Both the position numbers and the translations under genes were made by a program. Below the pieces are notes generated by a model that saw only the letters and a program-made list of their open reading frames with translations, did not search any database and was not told the DNA's origin. Below, piece after piece: positions 1-5,358 of a stretch of DNA of 5,358 nucleotides (positions are counted from its first letter, which is position 1; the number at the start of each line of letters is the position of its first letter). The stretch covers positions 1 to 5,358 of the forward strand of contig CACXFF010000087.1 in NCBI GenBank assembly GCA_902766805.1. Direction: 5' to 3'. The stretch comes from an uncultured Coriobacteriaceae bacterium. Its GTDB lineage: Bacteria; Actinomycetota; Coriobacteriia; Coriobacteriales; Atopobiaceae.

Positions 1-698
1 CCGACCGCGCGCAGCATGCGCTTGACCTGGCGCTTGCGCCCCTCGTGGATCTCCAGCACCACCACGCTCGTCTCTCCCCGCCTGCCCGAGGCGCCAGCCG
101 CCACGGGGGCCGCGATGCTCTCGTCCGCACGCGCGAGGCGCACCCGCGCAGGCGCGCTCGGGCCGTCATCGAGCTCCACGCCCCGTTCCAGCTGCCGCAG
201 CTGCTCGCGCGTGGGCCTGCCTTCCACCAACGCCACGTAGCGCTTCCACACGTGGCGCGAGGGGTGCAGCAGGTCCTGCGCCATCTTGCCGTCGGTCGTG
301 AAGAGCAGCAGGCCAGTGGTGTCGGCGTCGAGTCTCCCCACGGGGAAAAGCCCAGGGTGCTCCTCGGTGGGCACGAGCTCGGCCACGCAGTGCCGCCCGC
401 GCGGGTCGCTCATGGTCGTGAGGTAGCCCGCGGGCTTGTAGAGCATGAGGTAGACGGCTTGGGCCGCGACCTCGACCACGCGCCCGTCCACCGCGACGAC
501 GTCACGGACGGGGTCGACCTTCGATCCCAGCTCGCGCACCACAGCGCCGTTCACCGTCACGCGGCCGGCGCTCATCAGGTCCTCGGACTTGCGCCGGCTC
601 GCCACGCCCGCACGCGCCAAGAAGCGCTGCAGGCGCAGGGGCACCATCGCCTCGTCGCTGTCGGGCCAACAGGGCAGCTGATCCAGGCCGCCGCCCAT
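1..698 (-). CDS. rluB: RluB-type 23S rRNA pseudouridine synthase (3' end beyond window)
   Basis: Converts a specific uridine of 23S rRNA to pseudouridine in the cytoplasm (known for the RluB/RsuA family). My translation gives 232 residues before the left edge. An S4 RNA-binding domain covers about residues 20-75 (LRLQRFLARAGVASRRKSE, then GRVTVNG). The catalytic domain follows from about 82, with YKPAGYLTT at 87-95 and the motif GRLDADTTGLLLF at 121-133, where D124 is the catalytic aspartate by family analogy. EGRKRQVKRML at 219-229 is the conserved late motif. Only the last few tens of residues should be missing. The ATG at 698 overlaps the scpB stop by one base (TGATG), which suggests translational coupling. 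An internal ATG at codon 18 has a GAGG only 2 nt upstream, too close to be a good site. RluB rather than RsuA, RluE or RluF is inferred from overall similarity and the scpAB context; the exact target uridine cannot be read here. Confidence 0.94.
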   Translation of the reverse strand, partial: MGGGLDQLPCWPDSDEAMVPLRLQRFLARAGVASRRKSEDLMSAGRVTVNGAVVRELGSKVDPVRDVVAVDGRVVEVAAQAVYLMLYKPAGYLTTMSDPRGRHCVAELVPTEEHPGLFPVGRLDADTTGLLLFTTDGKMAQDLLHPSRHVWKRYVALVEGRPTREQLRQLERGVELDDGPSAPARVRLARADESIAAPVAAGASGRRGETSVVVLEIHEGRKRQVKRMLRAV

Positions 699-1555
699 CA
701 CGCGTCACCCTCGTCATCCGCATAGACGTCCTCGAGCAGCGCGTCGACCGCATTGGCACCGGCAGCGCTCAGCGTGCGCGACGGCCGTCCGTCCGCGTCC
801 GCGCCCTCGGGCGCAAGGGCCTCGTGGGTGCGCGCCGCCATCGACGCGCCAAAGAAGGGGTTCTCCACGCGCGGCGCAGGCTCGGGCTCCCCACCGTCGT
901 CGGAGAGGTCCAGGGCGAGCTGGTCGTCGTCCACGTCGTCCTCGGACGGCCACGCAGGACGCGCCGAGAGCCGCTCGCGGATGAACTGGCGCGCCTCCTC
1001 GTCGGGCGCGAAGTCCTCGAGCGGCGGAAGCTCCTTGAGCGAGGCCAGGCCGAACTTCTCCAGGAAGGCGTTCGTCGTGCCGTAGAGGATGGCCTGGCCG
1101 TGAGCTTTGGAACGGCCGAGCTCGCGCACGAGGCCCTTGTCCACCAGCGAGCTGATGACGCCGTCGGAGTTCACGCCGCGGATGCCCCGCACGCCGTCGC
1201 GCGTGACCGGCTGGTGGTACGCGATCACCGCGAGCGTCTCGAGCGCGGCCTGCGTGAGCTTGCGCGTATCCCAGGACAGCACGTGGCGCTCCACGACCTC
1301 ATGGAAGGCGGGGTGCGTGTAGAGGCGCCAGCCGCCCGCGACCTCGCGCAGCTGGATGCCGCGCCCCTGCTCCTCGTACTCGGCCGACAGCTCGGCCAAG
1401 GTCGCCGCCACCTCGCCGGGAGCGGCGCCCACGCTGCGTGCCAGGTCCGACGCGCTCACGGGGTCCACGCACACCAGCAGCAGGGCCTCCAGCGCATGCT
1501 TGAGCGTCTCGCCGTCCAGGCCGAAGAGCCCCTCGCCCATCTGTTCCATCTGCAC
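698..1555 (-). CDS. scpB: Segregation and condensation protein B (ScpB), with acidic C-terminal tail
   Basis: Kite subunit of the SMC-ScpA-ScpB condensin; a ScpB dimer binds the middle of the kleisin ScpA and helps organise and segregate the chromosome (family knowledge). The 285-residue product has two winged-helix units at about residues 14-80 and 95-175. Hallmarks are the stretch starting LETLAVIAYHQPVTRDGV at 106 and continuing through IRGVNSDGVISSLVDKGLV, then GTTNAFLEKFGL at 159-170. The recognisable fold ends near 180; typical ScpB proteins are about 180-200 residues. The remaining ~100 residues are low-complexity and acidic (EDDVDDDQ at 205-212; the protein ends YADDEGDA). The frame opens with GTG at 1555, 14 nt after the scpA stop, with ATG codons at 1549 and 1540 as alternatives; no ribosome binding site is decisive, so the start may shift by up to five codons. 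The stop overlaps the rluB start. Confidence 0.96.
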   Translation of the reverse strand: MQMEQMGEGLFGLDGETLKHALEALLLVCVDPVSASDLARSVGAAPGEVAATLAELSAEYEEQGRGIQLREVAGGWRLYTHPAFHEVVERHVLSWDTRKLTQAALETLAVIAYHQPVTRDGVRGIRGVNSDGVISSLVDKGLVRELGRSKAHGQAILYGTTNAFLEKFGLASLKELPPLEDFAPDEEARQFIRERLSARPAWPSEDDVDDDQLALDLSDDGGEPEPAPRVENPFFGASMAARTHEALAPEGADADGRPSRTLSAAGANAVDALLEDVYADDEGDA

Positions 1556-1569
1556 TTCTGCACCACCGC

Positions 1570-2382
1570 CTATACGAAGTCTTGGGCGCCCTCGTCCAGG
1601 GCGCTCGCGTCGGCCACGTAGGGCTCGGAGCCCTCCACGTAGGCTATGTCAATCTCGCCGAAGAGCTCCGCCTGCCGCACCTGGATGTTGCCCAGCTTGA
1701 AGAGCGTGAGCACCGCCAAGAAGGTCACGACGACGTTTTCCGGGTTGTCCTGGCCGTCGAGGAGCTCGGTGAAGGTGGCCGAGCCCCGCGCGCGCATCAC
1801 GCGGTCCACGCTGGCCACCGTGAGCGCCACGGGCAGGCGCGCCGGCGCGATGTGCTCCGCCTCGAGCAGGAAGGTCTGTCGGCGCGAATCCAGGTCGGCA
1901 CAGATGACCGCCAGGCCGCGCAGCGTGATGCCCTCGAGGTAGTCGGGCACGAGCCCCAGGTACTCCGGGTCGGGGCCAGCCGTGCGCGGGTGCATGCGCG
2001 CCTCGTTCTCCATGCGCGCGCCCAAGGCCACGGCCGCGTTGCGGAACTGCTTGTAGGCCACCAGGCGCGCCACGAGCACGTCGCGAGCCTCCTCGGCGCT
2101 CAGGCCAGCCAGCTCCTCGTCGAGCTCCTCGTCGTCGCCGTGTTCCTCCTCGCGCGGCACGAGGCTCGCCGCCTTCATGTCCAGCAACGTGGACGCCACC
2201 AGGATGAAGTCGCTCGCCACGTCCAGGTCCATGTCGCGCATGCGCTCGACCTCGGCGAGGAACTGGTCGGCTATCTCGGCGATGGAGAGCGCGCCGATGT
2301 CCACGCGCTGGCGCGTGACGAGCGCCAGCAGCAGGTCGAAGGGCCCCGAGAAGCCCTGCGTCTGCACGCGGTAGCTCGCCAT
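1570..2382 (-). CDS. scpA: Segregation and condensation protein A (ScpA kleisin)
   Basis: Kleisin subunit that closes the SMC ring: its N-terminal domain binds the neck of one SMC, its middle binds ScpB, and its C-terminal winged helix binds the head of the other SMC (family knowledge). The 270-residue product is of ordinary family length. The N-terminus carries the typical FSGPFDLLLALV (11-22), followed by IAEIADQFL and the helix FILVASTLLDMKAASLVP (59-76). An acidic linker follows at about 78-98 (EEEHGDDEELDEE). The C-terminal winged helix at about 190-246 contains VTFLAVLTLFKLGNIQVRQ (219-237). The ATG at 2382 lies 3 nt after the protease stop, with a GGGG run about 10 nt upstream, inside the end of the protease gene, serving as a plausible ribosome binding site. 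The ScpA/ScpB pair in tandem strongly supports both calls. Confidence 0.97.
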   Translation of the reverse strand: MASYRVQTQGFSGPFDLLLALVTRQRVDIGALSIAEIADQFLAEVERMRDMDLDVASDFILVASTLLDMKAASLVPREEEHGDDEELDEELAGLSAEEARDVLVARLVAYKQFRNAAVALGARMENEARMHPRTAGPDPEYLGLVPDYLEGITLRGLAVICADLDSRRQTFLLEAEHIAPARLPVALTVASVDRVMRARGSATFTELLDGQDNPENVVVTFLAVLTLFKLGNIQVRQAELFGEIDIAYVEGSEPYVADASALDEGAQDFV

Positions 2383-2385
2383 GGC

Positions 2386-3072
2386 CTAGAGCCCCAAGAG
2401 CAGGTCATAGAGCCTGCCGGCCGTGGCGTTCAGGTAGACCCCCAACACGTCGAAGCCCACCAGGCGCGGCAGCAGGTACAGCACGACCAGCAGCACGAAT
2501 ATCGCGTAGGGCTGGAAGCGCAGGTAGGCCGCGCGTGCCTCGCGGGGCAGCAACGGACCGATGACCTTGGAGCCGTCCAGCGGCGGCAGCGGGATGAGGT
2601 TGAAGAACATCAGGTTGAGGTTGATGAGCACGTACATCGAGATGACGAAAGCCAGCTCGAAGGGCAGGTTGGCGCCCGAGCGCAGCGCCCCCATGTAGAT
2701 GCGGAAGAGCACCGCGCCTATCAGCGCCTGCACGAGGTTGGCACCCGGCCCGGCGAGCGCCACGAGCACGGCGTCACGGTCACCCCGGCGCAATCTGCTG
2801 TAGTTGACCGGCACCGGTTTGGCAAAGGCGAAGACCGCGCCCATCCCGCTCAGGCTCATGAGCAGGGGCAGTACGATCGAGCCGAAGGGGTCGATGTGCG
2901 CCAAGGGGTTGAGCGTGAGCCTGCCCTGCTCTTTGGCCGTGGGATCGCCGCAGCGATACGCCACGTAGCCGTGCGCGAACTCATGGAAGCTCGCCGAGAG
3001 GGCTACGAGCAGCACCGGCAGCACGGTCGTGAAGAGCAGCTGCTCCCAAGAACCGCCGAACAGGTTGGACAT
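2386..3072 (-). CDS. Site-2 protease family (M50) integral membrane zinc metalloprotease
   Basis: Predicted intramembrane metalloprotease that cuts membrane-embedded substrates. The 228-residue protein has hydrophobic segments at about 12-30, 64-84, 101-125, 138-160 and 190-210. The zinc site is complete: HEFAH at 30-34 gives H30, E31 and H34, and NLIPLPPLDG at 158-167 supplies the third ligand D166 (assignment by family analogy). GRLTLNPLAHIDPFGS at 50-65, AKPVPVN at 84-90 and GPGANL at 108-113 are typical of the short bacterial M50B branch. It has no PDZ domain, unlike RseP, and no CBS domain, unlike the SpoIVFB-like Rip3 group. The ATG at 3072 lies 7 nt after the ABC-F stop; the purine run GAGGAGGAGTGAGG just upstream, overlapping the end of that gene, is its likely ribosome binding site. 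Members of this branch are often found next to scpA in Gram-positive bacteria, but a substrate is not established and none can be inferred here. Confidence 0.93.
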   Translation of the reverse strand: MSNLFGGSWEQLLFTTVLPVLLVALSASFHEFAHGYVAYRCGDPTAKEQGRLTLNPLAHIDPFGSIVLPLLMSLSGMGAVFAFAKPVPVNYSRLRRGDRDAVLVALAGPGANLVQALIGAVLFRIYMGALRSGANLPFELAFVISMYVLINLNLMFFNLIPLPPLDGSKVIGPLLPREARAAYLRFQPYAIFVLLVVLYLLPRLVGFDVLGVYLNATAGRLYDLLLGL

Positions 3073-3073
3073 G

Positions 3074-3090
3074 GCCGCCTCACTCCTCCT
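3074..3090 (-). promoter_or_regulatory. Ribosome binding site of the M50 protease, overlapping the end of the ABC-F gene
   Basis: The last codons of the ABC-F gene (Glu-Glu-Glu-stop) read GAGGAGGAGTGAGG, which is strongly complementary to the 16S rRNA 3' end. The protease ATG follows at 3072, only a few bases further on. This layout favours translational coupling of the two genes. Confidence 0.6.
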
Positions 3091-5119
3091 CGAGCTGCAT
3101 GGACAGGTCCAGCCACTCCTCCTCGAGCTGAGGGATGGAGCGCTGGAGCTCGTTGTACTCCTTCATGCAGCGGTCGAACTCGTCCGCGTTGGCATAGAGG
3201 GCCTCGTCGGCCATGAGCTCTATGAGCTCGGCGTGGCGCTTCTGCTTGCGCTTGAGCTCGGCGTCGACCTTCTTCAGGCGGTCGCGCTGCTCTTTGGTCG
3301 CACGCAGGCGGGCGTTGCGCGCCTCGGCCTCGGCCCTGCGCTGCTCGCGGGTCTTGACGTTGCGACCGGTGGGCGCCGCCTGAGCCTGTGCCTCGGCCAG
3401 CACCTGCGGGTTGCGGCGCACGCGCCCGCCCACGCCTACGCCCGTCGCCTGGGCCTGCGCCTTGGCCGCGGCCTGTGCCTCGGCCTCGGCCTCGGCCGCT
3501 CGGGCAGCGAGCTCGTCGCGCTTGTAGAGGTAGTAGTCGTAGTCGCCCTGGTAGACGGTCACGCGCCCGTCACGCACGTCCACCACCTTGTTGGCCACCG
3601 CGCGCACGAGGTGCTCGTCGTGGCTGATGAGCACGATCGTGCCCGGGAAGTTCACGAGGGCCTGCTCGAGCACGTCCACCGAGTCGATGTCGAGGTGGTT
3701 CGTGGGCTCGTCCAGGCACAGCAGCGGGTCGGGAGCCACGAGCATCTTGGCCAAGGCCAGGCGCGCCTTCTCGCCGCCCGACAGCACGCTCACACGCTTG
3801 AGGACGTCGTCGCCGTGGAACAGGAAGGCGCCAAGCAGGCGGCGCTCCTCGCTCGTGGTCCAGCCCGGCGCGACCGAATCCAGCTCGGCCATGACGGTGT
3901 TGCCTGCCGTGAGCGTCTCGAGCTGGTGCTGCGCGTAGTAGGCTGCCGCCACGTTCTGGCCGAAGTCCACCTTGCCGCGCGTGGGCGCTTCCACGCCGAG
4001 CAGCAGCTTCATGAGGGTGGACTTGCCCGCGCCGTTGGGGCCGACGAGCGCCACGTGGTCGCCACGGTAGAAGGCGCAGTCCACGCCCTCGTAGACGAGG
4101 TTGTCGTCGTACGCCTTGGCCACGCCCTCGGCGCTCACGACCATGTCGCCGGTGCGCGGGGGATCCGGGAACGTGAAGCTCACCTTCTTGGAACTCTCGG
4201 GCAGCACCACGAGCTCCTGCTGGATGGCCTCGATGCGCGCCACGCGCTCCTGCACCTGTTTGGCCTTCGTCGGCTTGTAGCGGAACTTGTCGACGAAGAC
4301 CTGCATGTGCGCGATGTCGCGCTCCTGGGCCGCGCGCTTCTTGCGCAGCTGGTCGAGATTGTCCTCGCGCTGCTTGAGGTAGGAGCTGTAGTTGCCCGTG
4401 TAGGTGTACACGCGGCGGTTCTCGATGGAGGCGACGTGGCTCACGCAGGCGTCCATGAAGCTGCGGTCGTGGCTCACGATGAGCACGGCGCCCTCGTAGT
4501 TGGCCAAGAAGCCCTCGAGCCACTGCACGCTCTCCAGGTCGAGGTGGTTGGTGGGCTCGTCGAGCAGGAGGAGGTCGGGGCGGCGCAGCAGCAGCTTGGA
4601 CAGCGAGATGCGCATCTTCCAGCCGCCCGAAAAATCGCCCGCGCGCTTGTCCAGGTCGGCCACGGGGAAGCCCAGGCCCGTCAGGATCGCGCGCGCCCGC
4701 GCCTCCAGCTCGTAGCCGCCCAGGCGCTCGTAGCGGTCCTGCACGTGGCCGTACTCGGCCAAGAGGCGCTCCAGCTCGGCCTCGTCGTCGCAGGAGGAGA
4801 TGAGGCCCTCCAGCTCGGCCACGCGCCGCTCGAGCTCCTTGACCTCGCCGGCGCTGTCCACAACCTCCTGCAGGGCCGTCTTGTCGGAGTCGATGTTGAG
4901 CTCCTGCTCCAGATAGCCGATGGAGGTGTCACGCATGAGGGTGATCGTGCCCTCGTCGGGCGACTCCAGGCCCATGAGCATGCGCAGCAGCGTGGTCTTG
5001 CCCGCGCCGTTGGGGCCGACGAGCGCCCAACGCTCCCCCGCGTTCACCTGGAAGCCCACGTCACCGTAGAGCGTCTGTCCGCCGAACGACTTGGCCAGCT
5101 TGTCTATGAGGAGGATCAC
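3080..5119 (-). CDS. ABC-F family ATPase (YdiF/YheS-like ribosome-associated factor)
   Basis: Soluble tandem-cassette ABC protein without membrane domains; ABC-F proteins bind the ribosomal E site and relieve stalled or drug-bound ribosomes (family knowledge). The 679-residue product has cassette 1 with GPNGAGKTT (35-43), the signature SGGWK (164-168), DEPTNHLD (187-194, catalytic E188) and SHDRS (216-220). The linker at about 235-325 includes FRYKPTKAKQVQERV (279-293), typical of the tRNA-contacting interdomain hairpin. Cassette 2 has GPNGAGKST (360-368), SGGEK (447-451), DEPTNHLD (470-477, E471) and SHDE (499-502). All ATPase motifs are intact in both halves. An Ala/Glu/Gln-rich stretch (540-582) then leads to a charged coiled coil (about 587-665). 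I chose GTG at 5119 because MILLIDKLAKSFGG-type N-termini begin there and AAAGGG lies 9 nt upstream; longer in-frame starts would read into the terminator and the tRNA. Resistance-type and housekeeping ABC-F proteins cannot be told apart from motifs alone, but the context favours housekeeping. Confidence 0.95.
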   Translation of the reverse strand: MILLIDKLAKSFGGQTLYGDVGFQVNAGERWALVGPNGAGKTTLLRMLMGLESPDEGTITLMRDTSIGYLEQELNIDSDKTALQEVVDSAGEVKELERRVAELEGLISSCDDEAELERLLAEYGHVQDRYERLGGYELEARARAILTGLGFPVADLDKRAGDFSGGWKMRISLSKLLLRRPDLLLLDEPTNHLDLESVQWLEGFLANYEGAVLIVSHDRSFMDACVSHVASIENRRVYTYTGNYSSYLKQREDNLDQLRKKRAAQERDIAHMQVFVDKFRYKPTKAKQVQERVARIEAIQQELVVLPESSKKVSFTFPDPPRTGDMVVSAEGVAKAYDDNLVYEGVDCAFYRGDHVALVGPNGAGKSTLMKLLLGVEAPTRGKVDFGQNVAAAYYAQHQLETLTAGNTVMAELDSVAPGWTTSEERRLLGAFLFHGDDVLKRVSVLSGGEKARLALAKMLVAPDPLLCLDEPTNHLDIDSVDVLEQALVNFPGTIVLISHDEHLVRAVANKVVDVRDGRVTVYQGDYDYYLYKRDELAARAAEAEAEAQAAAKAQAQATGVGVGGRVRRNPQVLAEAQAQAAPTGRNVKTREQRRAEAEARNARLRATKEQRDRLKKVDAELKRKQKRHAELIELMADEALYANADEFDRCMKEYNELQRSIPQLEEEWLDLSMQLEEE
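3478..3495 (-). repeat. Short tandem hexamer inside the ABC-F C-terminal linker
   Basis: Three perfect copies of CCTCGG on the plus strand encode alternating Ala-Glu residues on the minus strand, part of the Ala/Glu/Gln-rich segment of the ABC-F protein at residues 540-558. Because the unit is a multiple of three, gain or loss of a copy would change linker length without shifting the frame. Confidence 0.7.
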
Positions 5120-5128
5120 CTGCGACGT

Positions 5129-5134
5129 CCCTTT
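5129..5134 (-). promoter_or_regulatory. Ribosome binding site of the ABC-F gene
   Basis: AAAGGG on the minus strand, ending 9 nt before the GTG at 5119. It decides the start: the next in-frame upstream candidate (GTG at 5137) is preceded by the T-run of the terminator and has no purine-rich site. The match to AAGGAGG is partial. Confidence 0.6.
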
Positions 5135-5140
5135 CACATG

Positions 5141-5171
5141 AAAAAAGCCGTCGGGCACATAACCCGACGGC
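5141..5171 (-). terminator. Intrinsic terminator of the tRNA-Val transcript
   Basis: On the minus strand the sequence is a perfect 9-bp stem, GCCGTCGGG and CCCGACGGC, around the 7-nt loop TTATGTG, followed at once by six T residues (5146-5141). It lies 11 nt after the CCA end of tRNA-Val and ends 21 nt before the ABC-F start codon. The inverted repeat is GC-rich and the T-run short, so termination may be partial. It could also act as an attenuator for the downstream operon. Confidence 0.88.
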
Positions 5172-5182
5172 CTCGCATTTGA

Positions 5183-5257
5183 TGGTGGGCGTTGCTGGAT
5201 TTGAACCAGCGACCCCATCCGTGTGAAGGATGTGCTCTACCCCTGAGCCAAACGCCC
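5183..5257 (-). tRNA. tRNA-Val (anticodon CAC), CCA end encoded
   Basis: The reverse complement folds as a complete cloverleaf. The acceptor stem is GGGCGTT with AACGCCC, then discriminator A and an encoded CCA. The D stem is GCTC with GAGC around AGGGGTA. The anticodon stem is CATCC with GGATG around the loop TTCACAC, which places CAC at positions 34-36. The variable loop is GGGTC, and the T arm is GCTGG with CCAGC around TTCAAAT. All stems are perfectly paired. Anticodon CAC reads the GUG valine codon. The gene has its own promoter just upstream (extended -10 at 5278-5286) and an intrinsic terminator just downstream (5141-5171). Confidence 0.97.
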
Positions 5258-5259
5258 AT

Positions 5260-5271
5260 CGCGTTTCCGCG
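5260..5271 (-). other. Leader hairpin just before tRNA-Val
   Basis: The minus strand reads CGCG-GAAA-CGCG, a 4-bp all-G/C stem with a GNRA tetraloop, ending 2 nt before the first base of mature tRNA-Val. If transcription starts near 5271 as the -10 position predicts, the hairpin is nearly the whole 5' leader that RNase P must remove. A function is inference only; short self-complementary sequence is common at this GC content. Confidence 0.4.
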
Positions 5272-5277
5272 AAAGAA

Positions 5278-5306
5278 ACTATAGCAGAGCTCCCGCCCGA
5301 ACGCCA
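5278..5306 (-). promoter_or_regulatory. Promoter of tRNA-Val (extended -10 type)
   Basis: On the minus strand TGCTATAGT (5286-5278) is an extended -10 element, with TATAGT matching TATAAT at five of six positions. With a 17-bp spacer the -35 position is TGGCGT (5306-5301), a poor match to TTGACA, so the TGn extension and upstream A/T-rich DNA may compensate. Transcription would start near 5271, leaving a leader of about 14 nt before the mature tRNA. The same promoter may feed the ABC-F operon by read-through. Confidence 0.7.
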
Positions 5307-5310
5307 GCCC

Positions 5311-5345
5311 CATTTAGCTGCAAAAACGAAAAAAGTTTGTCGCAG
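5311..5345 (-). promoter_or_regulatory. A/T-rich block upstream of the tRNA promoter, UP-element-like
   Basis: In an otherwise very GC-rich window this stretch carries A-runs of five (5322-5326) and six (5329-5334) on the plus strand, seen as T-runs on the minus strand. It sits roughly 40 to 70 bases upstream of the predicted start point, where A/T-rich UP elements of stable-RNA promoters contact the RNA polymerase alpha subunits. An imperfect inverted repeat with CTGC (5318-5321) and GCAG (5342-5345) at its ends surrounds the A-runs. It could instead be the tail of a terminator for a gene beyond the right edge. No coding sequence is visible from 5258 to 5358. Confidence 0.4.
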
Positions 5346-5358
5346 TCAGGGCGCAGGC

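Noticed and set aside
45..725. Plus-strand open frame opposite rluB
   Set aside because: It is antisense to a frame with S4 and pseudouridine synthase motifs, is His/Arg/Ala-rich, and has no recognisable domain.
502..759. Minus-strand 85-codon frame across the scpB-rluB junction
   Set aside because: It is out of frame with both genes, Arg-rich and motif-free; the scpB and rluB frames explain the region fully.
1582..3216. Plus-strand open frame of 544 codons across scpA and the M50 gene
   Set aside because: It spans the antisense of two clear genes and their junction; the composition is rich in His, Gln, Arg and Val with no motif. It is a GC-driven shadow.
3029..5182. Plus-strand open frame of 717 codons opposite the ABC-F gene
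   Set aside because: It lies antisense to a gene with every ABC-F motif intact, its Leu/Val/His/Ala-rich composition is that of a reverse-complement shadow of GC-rich codons, and it shows no recognisable domain. It would also run through the terminator.
5120..5218. N-terminal extension of the ABC-F gene from an ATG at 5218
   Set aside because: The extra 33 residues would be translated from the tRNA-Val gene and its terminator. The family N-terminus and a ribosome binding site both fit the GTG at 5119.
5141..5257. tRNA-adjacent attachment site or integrated element
   Set aside because: tRNA genes often host integrases, but I see no integrase gene, no duplicated tRNA 3' end in the window, and the flanking genes are ordinary housekeeping ones.

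Overview
The window is GC-rich bacterial chromosome, read almost entirely from the minus strand. In transcription order (right to left) it holds a tRNA-Val(CAC) gene with its own promoter and terminator, then five tightly packed protein genes: an ABC-F ATPase, a site-2 (M50) membrane metalloprotease, scpA, scpB, and the 5' part of an RluB-type 23S rRNA pseudouridine synthase that runs off the left edge. The intergenic distances are 7 nt, 3 nt, 14 nt and a 1-nt overlap, so the five genes look like one operon with translational coupling at several junctions. The long plus-strand open frames are GC-driven antisense shadows.

Organism: high GC, strong G/C third positions, several GTG starts and the grouping M50 protease - scpA - scpB - rluB point to Gram-positive bacteria. 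My best guess is a high-GC Actinomycetota lineage, possibly Coriobacteriia (Collinsella/Olsenella/Eggerthella-like). This is an inference from style and gene order; no diagnostic lineage marker is present.

Layout: 1-698 rluB (C-terminus missing); 698-1555 scpB with a long acidic C-terminal tail; 1570-2382 scpA; 2386-3072 M50 protease; 3080-5119 ABC-F protein; 5141-5171 intrinsic terminator; 5183-5257 tRNA-Val; 5258-5358 upstream region with an extended -10 promoter, an A/T-rich block and a small leader hairpin. There is no gap longer than 300 bases between genes.

How the genes work together: ScpA and ScpB are the kleisin and kite subunits of the SMC condensin that compacts and segregates the chromosome. 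RluB-type enzymes modify 23S rRNA, ABC-F proteins act on the ribosome, and tRNA-Val supplies translation. The M50 protease is the outlier, with no substrate visible here. The region is conserved housekeeping sequence. I see no mobile element, CRISPR array, toxin-antitoxin pair or defence system. The points most worth a second look are the tRNA-terminator-ABC-F junction, the ScpB tail and the low-complexity insert of the ABC-F C-terminus.
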